Assembly: GCA_040880235.1 (NCBI GenBank)
Contig: JBBDIX010000018.1
Span: 1 to 6,290 of the forward strand
Direction of reading: 5' to 3'
Source of the DNA: JBBDIX01 sp040880235
GTDB taxonomy: Bacteria; Actinomycetota; Nitriliruptoria; Nitriliruptorales; Nitriliruptoraceae
Length of the DNA stretch: 6,290 bases
Part shown: positions 1 through 5,370 of the stretch, piece by piece
Numbering within the stretch: the first letter of the stretch is position 1
Layout: each line of letters begins with the position of its first letter
Notes under the pieces: model-generated
The model's database searches: none
Told to the model about the DNA's origin: nothing
The model's input: only the letters and a program-made list of their open reading frames with translations
Position numbers and translations under genes: made by a program

Positions 1-34
1 CGCGTCGGTGGAGTACTGAGCGACGTCGCGTCGG
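1..34. other. Left-edge flank downstream of phoU
   Basis: This is the stretch between the window edge and the phoU stop codon. It contains a 10-bp perfect palindrome, GCGACGTCGC (20-29), and two copies of CGCGTCGG (1-8 and 27-34). Plus-strand frame 2 reads Ala-Ser-Val-Glu-Tyr and then TGA at 17-19, so the tail of a gene convergent with phoU could end here. Five codons are too few to identify anything. Confidence 0.2.
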
Positions 35-703
35 TCAGGTGCCGTCCCGGCGGGAAAGCTCCACGGCACTCCCGGTGGTGACGAACACGACCTGTTCGGC
101 GATGTCGACGCCGTGATCGGCGTATCGCTCGAGGTGCCGTGACAGGCGGATCATCGACGTGGCCCACTCGAGCCGGTCGAAGTCGACCGAGGCAAGTCGC
201 ACCAGCCGCTGGAAGATCTCCGCGTCGAGCCGGTCCACCTCGTCGTCCAGTCGCGCGGTGTGCCGGGCGGCGTCCTCGTCGGCGCGCATGAACGCGTCGA
301 CCGCATCCGTACCGACCCCGCGAGCACGCTCACCCATCACCCCGAGCCGTTCGGTGAGCTCTGCGTCGCGTGCGAACCCCGCGGTGCGCTCGACGACCCG
401 CGCGGCGTTGACGGCGTAGTCGCCCATGCGCTCGAGGTGCAGGCTCACGTGCATGAGCGCCGTGGCCTGGCGCAGATCGGTGCCGACCGGTCCGTGCAGG
501 GCGACCAGCGCGAGCACCCCGTGCTGCACCTGCTCGTAGGTCTGGTCGATCGACACGTCGGCGTCGATGACGTCACGTGCGCCGTCGCCGTCCCCGCTGC
601 GCAGGGCCTCCATGGCCGCGGCGAGCATCGCATCGGCCTGGGTCGACATCGCCACCACGTGGGACCGCAGGTGGTCGAACTGCTGCTGCATCTCGTCGCG
701 CAC
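35..703 (-). CDS. phoU: PhoU-family phosphate signalling protein
   Basis: This 222-aa cytosolic all-helical protein has the usual PhoU length and two-repeat architecture. Each three-helix bundle carries an E-x-x-x-D metal-binding motif: ERMGD at residues 91-95, inside the conserved stretch from about 78 to 105, and ERYAD at 192-196, followed by a VFVTTG segment ending near 211. In the family, PhoU links the PstSCAB phosphate transporter to the PhoR-type kinase and represses the Pho regulon when phosphate is plentiful; that role is family knowledge. The GTG start at 703 is chosen because a strong Shine-Dalgarno lies 6 nt upstream; the ATG at codon 5 would place that site too far away. No pst or two-component genes are visible in this window, so the partners must be elsewhere or beyond the left edge. 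It is divergent from nth. PhoU-like proteins with other roles exist, so the family call is firm but the pathway is inferred. Confidence 0.93.
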   Translation of the reverse strand: MRDEMQQQFDHLRSHVVAMSTQADAMLAAAMEALRSGDGDGARDVIDADVSIDQTYEQVQHGVLALVALHGPVGTDLRQATALMHVSLHLERMGDYAVNAARVVERTAGFARDAELTERLGVMGERARGVGTDAVDAFMRADEDAARHTARLDDEVDRLDAEIFQRLVRLASVDFDRLEWATSMIRLSRHLERYADHGVDIAEQVVFVTTGSAVELSRRDGT

Positions 704-709
704 GGCACA

Positions 710-714
710 CCTCC
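710..714 (-). promoter_or_regulatory. Ribosome binding site of phoU
   Basis: The minus strand reads GGAGG, followed by a 6-nt spacer and the GTG at 703. This is the strongest Shine-Dalgarno in the window and decides the GTG start over the ATG four codons downstream. Confidence 0.8.
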
Positions 715-791
715 CGGGGTCCGCACTCTACGAGCCGCGGGCGCCCCGCGCCGAACGCCGGACCGGCGTCACTAGCCTGCGGGGTGACACC

Positions 792-795
792 GGAG
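792..795 (+). promoter_or_regulatory. Ribosome binding site of nth
   Basis: GGAG with a 5-nt spacer to ATG 801. It favours this start over the far-upstream in-frame codons, which lie antisense inside phoU. Confidence 0.6.
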
Positions 796-800
796 CCTCC

Positions 801-1481
801 ATGATCCCCGACGGCATGACCCGCTCCCGCGGCCCGACCCTGCGGGCCCCGGTCGTACTCGACCTGCTGCGCGACGACCTGCCGGACGCCACCATCGCAC
901 TCACGTTCACGACCCGCTGGGAACTGCTCGCCGCGACGATGCTGTCGGCACAGTCGACCGACGTGAAGGTCAACGAGGTCACCCGCCTCCTGTTCGTCGA
1001 GATCGACGGACCTGAGGCCATGGCCGAGGCGGACCTCGACCACGTGGAGGCGCTGATCGGTTCCCTCGGGCTCTTCCGGCAGAAGGCGAAGAACCTGCAG
1101 GCCACCGCCAGGCTGCTGCTCGAACGGCACGGTGGTCAGGTCCCCTCGACGATGGAGGAACTCGTCGCCCTGCCGGGTGTCGCCCGCAAGACCGCCAACG
1201 TCGTGCTGTCCAACGGGTTCGGGATCAACGAGGGCGTGGTGGTCGACACGCACGTCGCGCGGGTGTCACGTCGCCTGCGGCTCACGCGCCACCAGGATCC
1301 GCGACACATCGAACAGGACCTCGTGCGCCTCTTTCCGCGCGACCGCTGGCTCGAGGTGTCGGACCTGTTCATCCACCACGGCCGGCGCACCTGCGACGCT
1401 CGGCGTCCGCGCTGCGAGGACTGCGTCGTGGAGGTCCTGTGCCCCTCGTCGCAGGTGGCGGGGCTCACCGACAAGCGTTGA
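801..1481 (+). CDS. nth: Endonuclease III (DNA glycosylase/AP lyase)
   Basis: This 226-aa base-excision-repair enzyme excises oxidised pyrimidines and cleaves the abasic site by beta-elimination. Q51 sits in the conserved LSAQSTD segment. The helix-hairpin-helix LPGVARKTANVVL (residues 124-136) carries the catalytic lysine K130, and the catalytic aspartate is D149 in VDTHVARVSRRL. The C-terminal iron-sulfur loop has Cys198, 205, 208 and 214 with the classic C-x6-C-x2-C-x5-C spacing. Length is near that of E. coli Nth (211 aa). The start is ATG 801 because GGAG at 792-795 lies 5 nt upstream; the frame stays open to 567, but that extension is antisense to phoU and unlike Nth. ATG 816 is a possible shorter start. 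The Ala in LPGVARKTA replaces the more usual Gly, a mild substitution. It is a single-gene unit facing the Trk operon tail to tail. Confidence 0.96.
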   Translation: MIPDGMTRSRGPTLRAPVVLDLLRDDLPDATIALTFTTRWELLAATMLSAQSTDVKVNEVTRLLFVEIDGPEAMAEADLDHVEALIGSLGLFRQKAKNLQATARLLLERHGGQVPSTMEELVALPGVARKTANVVLSNGFGINEGVVVDTHVARVSRRLRLTRHQDPRHIEQDLVRLFPRDRWLEVSDLFIHHGRRTCDARRPRCEDCVVEVLCPSSQVAGLTDKR

Positions 1482-1572
1482 GGCCGCCACCGCGAGGTGT
1501 GTCCCGGGTGCACGGCCGGCCGGGACCGGCGTGGCCCCAGCCTGGCTCCAGCCTGGCCCGGAGCGGAGTGGG
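1482..1572. terminator. Convergent intergenic region, probable two-way terminator
   Basis: Both nth (plus) and the Trk operon (minus) must end here. Two overlapping inverted repeats are visible: GTCCCGG (1501-1507) with CCGGGAC (1520-1526), loop 12 nt; and the alternative GCCGG (1515-1519) with CCGGC (1526-1530). Neither is followed by a T-run, but high-GC actinobacterial terminators often lack one. The rest is low-complexity GC sequence, including a short tandem repeat listed separately. No ORF of interest is seen. Confidence 0.4.
1537..1558. repeat. 11-bp imperfect tandem repeat
   Basis: Two back-to-back 11-mers starting CCAGCCTGG (1537-1545 and 1548-1556) differ only at their last base. 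They lie in the convergent intergenic region, between the inverted repeat and the end of the Trk operon. They may be part of the termination structure or simply a local duplication. Confidence 0.6.
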
Positions 1573-2268
1573 TCAGCGCTGCTGGCGTCGCCACCGTGCC
1601 CACACGCTCGCGGCGAGCGCGAGGGCGGCCAGCGCGGCGGCCACTGCGGCCTGCAGCGTGTGCAGCGGCGGATCGATCGTGACCGACGAGGCGAGCACCT
1701 CGAGGTCGTCAGCACGGATCGTGAGCCCACCGCCGTCGTGCGCGTCGGCGCGGTGGACCGTGCCGCGGATGAGCACGACGTCCCCGCGCTGCGCGGGACG
1801 GCCGATGTCGCCGATGCGTTCGTGCAGCCCGTCGGGCAGCCACACCGCCAGTCCGCTGTTGAAGCCGGAGTGCTCGCGGTGGCCGATCATCGGTCCCACC
1901 TCGAGCGCGTAGCGGTCATCGTTGAGCTGCACCCAGGCGCCGCCCTCACGCCGCAGCACCTCGCCGACGGCCTCGCCGACGTAGGTGACCTGCTGCTGGT
2001 CCCAGGCCATGGGGCAGGCGACCACCTGCGACGACGAGACCCGCGCACCCGGGGTGAACCGCTCCCGGATGGTGTCCACCGCGGTCTCGTCCACGCCCCG
2101 GATGCAGTGGGGCGTGTCGTCCAGGCCCAGGTCCGGGACTCCGGCGACGACCAGCGGCGAGGTGTCGAGCTGCGGATGGACCGCCTCGAGCCACCAGACA
2201 CCGGTGATGATCACGACGAGTCCGGTCAGGGGACCGAGCAGCAGCCAGCGGGTCCGGGTCGTGTTCAT
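1573..2268 (-). CDS. Two-span membrane protein with OB-fold-like external domain
   Basis: This 231-aa protein is the last gene of the Trk operon. A basic N-terminus (R5, R7) precedes a membrane span at about residues 8-27. Then comes a soluble domain of roughly 175 residues, a second span rich in Ala/Leu at about 205-223, and a basic tail (RWRRQQR). By the positive-inside rule both ends are cytoplasmic and the domain is outside. The stretch from YVGEAVGEVLRR (96-107) through NDDRYALEV, NSGLAVWLPDG and GDVVLIRGTVHRA to LTIRADDLEVL (182-192) resembles, from memory, OB-fold-like domains in uncharacterised bacterial membrane proteins; this is not verified. Only two cysteines exist, C55 and C85, both predicted outside, so a disulfide is possible. 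ATG 2268 is supported by GGAG at 2278-2275, 6 nt upstream. The ATG overlaps the trkH stop (ATGA), implying coupled synthesis. No function is known to me; a Trk-associated or envelope role is inference. Coding status is strong. Confidence 0.85.
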   Translation of the reverse strand: MNTTRTRWLLLGPLTGLVVIITGVWWLEAVHPQLDTSPLVVAGVPDLGLDDTPHCIRGVDETAVDTIRERFTPGARVSSSQVVACPMAWDQQQVTYVGEAVGEVLRREGGAWVQLNDDRYALEVGPMIGHREHSGFNSGLAVWLPDGLHERIGDIGRPAQRGDVVLIRGTVHRADAHDGGGLTIRADDLEVLASSVTIDPPLHTLQAAVAAALAALALAASVWARWRRQQR

Positions 2269-3800
2269 CGGCGGCTCCGTCCGCGGGTTCGTCCCCGGGC
2301 CAGCGACAGCGCATAGCCGAGCAGGGCGAACACCGCGACGAACTCGAGGCGACCGAGCCACATCTGCAGGGTGTAGACGGCCATGAGGCCGCGCGGCATG
2401 TCCGGGTCGACGACGCCGATCGACAGGCCGATGTTGGACCCGACCGACACGGACTCGAAGACGGCCTCGGCGATGCCGTGGTCTCCATAGGCGAGTGCAG
2501 TCATCGTGCCCAGCAGGTACGACCCGATGAACAGCAGCAGGATGCTCGTGGCCGCGCGCGACGTGTCGTCGCGCAGGATGCGACGCCGGCCCGCGTGATA
2601 GGTGGTGACCACCAGCGCGGACTCGGGGCGCAGGACCTTGCGGATGTCGTGGACGAGTGTGCGGAAGGCGATCCCGATGCGGATCGCCTTGATCCCACCG
2701 GCGGTGGACGACGCCATGCCGCCGATGGCCATCGCCCCCACGATCGCGGCCGGGGCGAGCACGCCCCAGTCGGTCAGGTAGATCGTGCCGTCGTTGACCT
2801 GGTGGCCGGTCGAGGACACGGCGGACACGAGGGTGAAGAACCCCCGGCGGAACACTGCGGATGTCTGGTCGAAGGTGCCCGCCGAGAGCAGTCCGAGCCC
2901 CATGATCAGGAAGAAGCCGGTCGTGGTGACCGCGAGTGTGCGCGTCTCCAGGTGGCGCAGGACCTCTCGGGGGTTGTCGCTCCACAGGGCGAAGTGCAGC
3001 CCGAACGACAGGGTCCCGAGGATCATCAGGACCATGACGACCACCTCGACCGCGGCCGAGTGGTAGTAGGCGACCGATGCCTGCATGACGGAGAACCCGC
3101 CGGTGTCGAACGACGCGAAGAACAGGTTGATCGCGTGGTAGAAGGCCCGGCCCGGGGTGAACCCGGCCGTCAGCAGTGCGATGGTCAGGGCGGTGGTGCC
3201 CACCACCAGGAACGTCCCGGCGACCAGGAAGATGAAGCGCGCCGTGCGGATGAAGTTCGGCAGGATCCGTTCGTCGCGCCCCTCTGACACGTACAGCGAC
3301 GCGATCTGCGCACCGCCGCGCGCGAACAGCGACAGCACGACGATGACGATGCCCTGCCCACCGGCGAACTGCAGCAGGTGGCGGTAGGCGTCCTCGGCGA
3401 GTGGCGCGTGGTCCAGGTCGTGGATGACCGACATGCCGGTGGTGGTCAGCGCAGACATCCCCTCGAACAGCGCCGCCAGCGGGTGGGAGAAGCGTCCCGA
3501 CAGGTACATCGGGATCGCGGCGAACACCGCCCCGATCAGCCACGCGAGCGCGACGATCACCATGCCGTGCGCCCAGGTCAGCTGGCGGCGTGTCGACAGC
3601 ACCGCGTCGCTGATCGCGCCGACGAGGACGCACAGGCTCGCACCGATGGCGAAGGCGCTGGCCGAGTTCCACTCCCCGGCCCACAGCGCCACGGCCAGCG
3701 GGACGAGCATCACCAGCCCGAGCCCGAGCAGGACCTTGCCGAGGTAGAAGCCGATCAGCCGGAGATCCTCGGGGCCGGGACGCAGCAGGACACCACTCAT
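2265..3800 (-). CDS. trkH: Trk-type potassium uptake protein, TrkH/TrkG family
   Basis: This 511-aa polytopic inner-membrane protein is the K+-conducting subunit of a Trk system. The superfamily fold repeats a membrane-pore-membrane unit four times, and all four selectivity-filter segments are visible with their key glycine: SALTTTGMS (G122), FDTGGFS (G234), AVSSTGHQ (G332) and GSNIGLS (G458). The MASSTAGGIK motif (residues 362-371) matches the family's STAGGIK loop. Hydrophobic spans fill the rest, and the C-terminus is a short arginine-rich tail (501-511). Length is near that of E. coli TrkH (483 aa). ATG 3800 is the natural start, giving a short N-terminus before the first span. There is no good Shine-Dalgarno: the nearest GGA is 12 nt away. 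The upstream 42-codon ORF ends only 4 nt before it, so translation probably depends on re-initiation. The stop overlaps the ATG of the following membrane gene. RCK partners are encoded upstream in the same operon. Confidence 0.96.
   Translation of the reverse strand: MSGVLLRPGPEDLRLIGFYLGKVLLGLGLVMLVPLAVALWAGEWNSASAFAIGASLCVLVGAISDAVLSTRRQLTWAHGMVIVALAWLIGAVFAAIPMYLSGRFSHPLAALFEGMSALTTTGMSVIHDLDHAPLAEDAYRHLLQFAGGQGIVIVVLSLFARGGAQIASLYVSEGRDERILPNFIRTARFIFLVAGTFLVVGTTALTIALLTAGFTPGRAFYHAINLFFASFDTGGFSVMQASVAYYHSAAVEVVVMVLMILGTLSFGLHFALWSDNPREVLRHLETRTLAVTTTGFFLIMGLGLLSAGTFDQTSAVFRRGFFTLVSAVSSTGHQVNDGTIYLTDWGVLAPAAIVGAMAIGGMASSTAGGIKAIRIGIAFRTLVHDIRKVLRPESALVVTTYHAGRRRILRDDTSRAATSILLLFIGSYLLGTMTALAYGDHGIAEAVFESVSVGSNIGLSIGVVDPDMPRGLMAVYTLQMWLGRLEFVAVFALLGYALSLARGRTRGRSRR
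2275..2278 (-). promoter_or_regulatory. Ribosome binding site of the OB-like membrane protein
   Basis: The minus strand reads GGAG with a 6-nt spacer to ATG 2268, inside the last codons of trkH. It supports this start and shows that the downstream gene has its own initiation signal in addition to the ATGA stop/start overlap. Confidence 0.65.
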
Positions 3801-3804
3801 CGCG

Positions 3805-3933
3805 TCACACGATCCACGTCAGCAGGGCCGACAGGAGCAGGCCCACGGCGCAGACGGCCAACGCCAGGCCCACGGCGCGCAGGGTGCCGCGCAGGCCGTC
3901 GCGGCGGCTCGCATCACGGATGTCGCCGGGCAT
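3805..3933 (-). CDS. 42-aa single-span membrane protein in Trk operon
   Basis: This small ORF exactly fills the only gap between trkA and trkH. Its ATG overlaps the trkA stop (TGATG), and its TGA lies 4 nt before the trkH ATG. The product starts MPGDIRDASRRDG and has an arginine-rich N-terminal part (R6, R10, R11, R15, R19), then one hydrophobic segment at about residues 20-42 (from AVGLALAVC to LLTWIV). The prediction is one membrane helix with the N-terminus in the cytoplasm. Codon use is typical of a real gene here: 40 of 42 codons end in G or C, while second positions are only about half G/C. A modest GGGGA lies 7 nt upstream of the ATG. I recognise no family. By analogy with KdpF, a small lipid-facing subunit of the Kdp K+ pump, it could be a Trk accessory subunit; this is inference. 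The alternative is a non-coding spacer with a chance ORF. Confidence 0.62.
   Translation of the reverse strand: MPGDIRDASRRDGLRGTLRAVGLALAVCAVGLLLSALLTWIV
3838..3878. repeat. 14-bp direct repeat inside the small ORF
   Basis: CAGGCCCACGGCGC occurs at 3838-3851 and again at 3865-3878, a period of 27 bp or exactly nine codons. On the coding (minus) strand both copies encode Ala-Val-Gly-Leu with identical codons (residues 20-23 and 29-32), so the hydrophobic segment looks internally duplicated. Confidence 0.75.
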
Positions 3934-4586
3934 CAGCCGGTCCCCAGCAGGGCGCGCGTGAGGTCCTGCTCGAGTTCGGGGGTGGTCAGTGCGACGACCT
4001 CGTCGCCGGGGCGCACCTCGGTGTCGCCCGACGGGATCACGGTCTCGTCACCGCGGAAGATCGCGACGAGCACCGACTGGTGGGGCATGCCGATCGACAC
4101 GACGGTGCGTGTCGGGGCCTGGTCGGGAATCCGCAGCTCGACGAGTTCGACCCGTCCTCCCCTGAGGCTGGTCAGGTGCACCAGTTCGCCCACCGAGAAC
4201 TCGACCTCGAGCAGTTCGGAGATCAGGCGCGTGGACGACACCGGCTCGATCCCGAGTGCGTCGAAGATCTCCACGTTCTTCGGGGTGTTCACGCGACTGA
4301 TCGCGCGCTTCACCCCGAACTCGATGCGTGCGAGCTGACAGGCGACGAGGTTGTCGTCGTCCTCGTGGGTGGTGGCCACGAACGCATCGGCACGGTCGAC
4401 GTGCGCCTGCTCCTGGTAGCGCACGTCGCAGGCGTCGCCCTCGATCACCAGGACCTGGGTCTCCGCGACGAGCTGTTCACAGCGCGACCCGACCCGTTCG
4501 ATGACGGTGACCTCGTGACCCTTCTCGGTCATGTCCCGGGCGATGTAGCGGCCGATGCGTCCACCGCCTGCGATGACGACGTACAC
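3933..4586 (-). CDS. trkA: TrkA-type RCK K+ channel regulator (second paralogue)
   Basis: This 217-aa cytosolic subunit gates TrkH in response to bound nucleotides. The N-terminal RCK_N Rossmann domain (about 1-118) begins with a beta strand and AGGGRIGRYIA, giving G7-x-G9-x-x-G12. Glu30 at the end of the second strand is the expected ribose-binding acid of an NAD(H)-type site, and EGDACD lies at 49-54. The C-terminal RCK_C (TrkA_C) domain covers about 133-210, including VVSIGMPHQ and RPGDEVVAL. The protein is half the length of E. coli TrkA, which fuses two such units; here the second unit is the preceding gene. GTG 4586 is supported by GGAGG at 4597-4593 with a 6-nt spacer, and lies 2 nt after the upstream stop. 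Its own stop overlaps the ATG of the 42-codon ORF. A hetero-oligomer with its paralogue is likely but inferred. Confidence 0.93.
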   Translation of the reverse strand: MYVVIAGGGRIGRYIARDMTEKGHEVTVIERVGSRCEQLVAETQVLVIEGDACDVRYQEQAHVDRADAFVATTHEDDDNLVACQLARIEFGVKRAISRVNTPKNVEIFDALGIEPVSSTRLISELLEVEFSVGELVHLTSLRGGRVELVELRIPDQAPTRTVVSIGMPHQSVLVAIFRGDETVIPSGDTEVRPGDEVVALTTPELEQDLTRALLGTG

Positions 4587-4588
4587 CG

Positions 4589-5275
4589 TCAGCCTCCGAG
4601 CGTGTGGGCACGTTCGCGCGAGAAGGGCTCCCGCACGAGTTCGGCGAGTCCACGGCGTGCGGTGGGCTTCATCGCCGCGGTCACCACGTCGTCGCGTTCG
4701 AGCCGGTCGGTCGCGTCCGGGATGAACACCCGTGCACCGCGGTGTACGGCGGCGATGCGCAGCAGGCCCTCCTGCTCGAAGTCGTCGACCGTCATCCCGT
4801 GTGCACCGGTGTCGACCTCGAGGTCGACCACGGAGACGTCCGAGTCGGGGAAGGTGACGTGCAGGGGGAAGCTCTCCTCACGGAACTCGTTGAGGAACAG
4901 CTTGGCGATGGTGTTCGTCGAGGACACGTAGCGCACGCCGAGCTTGCGGTAGACGTCCTCGCGTTCCGGGTTGAACAGCCGCGCGATGGTCCGCGGCACG
5001 TCGTACAGGTGCGTCGCGATCTCCACCGTCATCAGGTTGGCGTTGTCCGACCGGGTGACGGCGATCAGGCCGTTCGCGCGTTCGATGCCGGCCTGCTCGA
5101 GCATGTCGCGGTCGGTGCAGTCTCCGTTGAGCGTCTCGCCGTTGAACCCGTTGCCGAGTCGGTCGAACGCGCGCGCATCGGTGTCGATGATCACGACGTC
5201 GGTGTCGGCGTCGGCCGAGAGCTGTTCGGCGATCTCGGCCCCGAGGCGGCCGCAGCCGCCGATGATGATGAGCAC
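4589..5275 (-). CDS. trkA: TrkA-type RCK K+ channel regulator (first paralogue)
   Basis: This 228-aa first gene of the operon is a single RCK_N plus RCK_C protein. The dinucleotide fold opens with MLIIIGGCGRLG, giving G7-x-G9-x-x-G12, and has Asp31 at the end of the second strand as the expected ribose-binding acid. NGDCTD lies at 50-55 and ARLFNPER at 98-105, a region conserved in RCK_N domains. The RCK_C part covers about 138-202, followed by a tail of about 25 mostly polar residues. GTG 5275 is the only sensible start: no start codon occurs in frame in the roughly 45 nt upstream, and the first residues already form the Rossmann beta strand. The Shine-Dalgarno is weak (AGG at 5285-5283, 7-nt spacer). 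It is clearly diverged from its neighbour, so the pair is an old duplication, similar in arrangement to mycobacterial ceoB/ceoC. Confidence 0.93.
   Translation of the reverse strand: MLIIIGGCGRLGAEIAEQLSADADTDVVIIDTDARAFDRLGNGFNGETLNGDCTDRDMLEQAGIERANGLIAVTRSDNANLMTVEIATHLYDVPRTIARLFNPEREDVYRKLGVRYVSSTNTIAKLFLNEFREESFPLHVTFPDSDVSVVDLEVDTGAHGMTVDDFEQEGLLRIAAVHRGARVFIPDATDRLERDDVVTAAMKPTARRGLAELVREPFSRERAHTLGG
4593..4597 (-). promoter_or_regulatory. Ribosome binding site of the second trkA
   Basis: GGAGG on the minus strand with a 6-nt spacer to GTG 4586, located in the last codons of the first trkA. It supports the GTG start and close translational linkage of the two RCK genes. Confidence 0.75.
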
Positions 5276-5301
5276 CCGCCGACCTGTCGTCCACGCACGT
5301 C

Positions 5302-5336
5302 GGCCCGGTTCGTGGTGAACCGGGCCCTGTCACCAC
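5302..5336. promoter_or_regulatory. Hairpin with overlapping dyad in trk/ispH intergenic region
   Basis: A perfect 10-bp inverted repeat has arms GGCCCGGTTC (5302-5311) and GAACCGGGCC (5317-5326) and a 5-nt loop GTGGT (5312-5316). A second perfect dyad overlaps it: GTGGTGA (5312-5318) with TCACCAC (5330-5336). The hairpin loop is therefore complementary to a flanking segment, which allows either an H-type pseudoknot or two mutually exclusive hairpins. It lies between two gene starts, so a terminator is unlikely; there is also no T-run. It is 26 nt upstream of the trkA GTG and 56 nt upstream of the ispH ATG. It could be an RNA element in the trk leader or a DNA operator. Confidence 0.55.
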
Positions 5337-5338
5337 GC

Positions 5339-5366
5339 AGCATGCCACATGCGGGCCCAGGTGCAA
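5339..5366 (-). promoter_or_regulatory. Weak candidate promoter of the trk operon
   Basis: The minus strand has TTGCAC (5366-5361), a 16-nt spacer and CATGCT (5344-5339), preceded by TGG as in an extended -10. Matches to consensus are poor. It would start the transcript near 5333, leaving the perfect hairpin (5302-5326) in the 5' leader of the operon. Confidence 0.22.
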
Positions 5367-5370
5367 CCGA

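Larger units (their letters stand above)
704..800. promoter_or_regulatory. Divergent phoU/nth promoter region with palindrome
   Basis: This 97-bp region lies between two divergent starts. A perfect 7-bp inverted repeat, ACGCCGG/CCGGCGT around A762, spans 755-769. A TANNNT hexamer, TAGCCT, at 773-778 (plus) could be the nth -10 box, with a start near 785. Another, TAGAGT, at 730-725 (minus) could serve phoU, with a start near 718. Neither has a convincing -35 hexamer. The palindrome would lie in the -35/-10 spacer of the nth candidate and just upstream of the -35 position of the phoU candidate, where an operator could act on both. Short GC palindromes are common by chance in DNA this GC-rich, so the function is tentative. 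Confidence 0.4.

Noticed and set aside
1..19. Tail of a plus-strand gene ending at TGA 17-19
   Set aside because: Only five codons are visible (ASVEY); this cannot be told from chance.
567..800. N-terminal extension of nth
   Set aside because: The extra 78 codons are antisense to phoU and cross the intergenic region. They do not resemble Nth, whereas ATG 801 has a GGAG at the right distance.
1132..2316. 394-codon plus-strand ORF spanning the nth tail and the OB-like gene
   Set aside because: It runs out of frame through nth and antisense to the last Trk operon gene, and it shows no domain.
2478..3287. 269-codon plus-strand ORF opposite trkH
   Set aside because: It is highly charged, low-complexity sequence with no domain, antisense to all four filter-bearing parts of TrkH.
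2269..3684. Upstream extension of the OB-like membrane gene to a 703-codon minus-strand ORF
   Set aside because: The extra 472 codons overlap trkH in another frame and are Arg/Pro-rich with no membrane or domain character. The real start is the ATG at 2268, with a Shine-Dalgarno.
3378..4931. 517-codon plus-strand ORF opposite trkH and both trkA genes
   Set aside because: Its product is rich in Arg, His, Asp and Gly with no recognisable domain, and it lies antisense to three well-supported genes. It is a shadow caused by high GC.
5302..5326. Intrinsic terminator
   Set aside because: The hairpin lies between two divergent gene starts and has no T-run on either strand, so no gene ends there.
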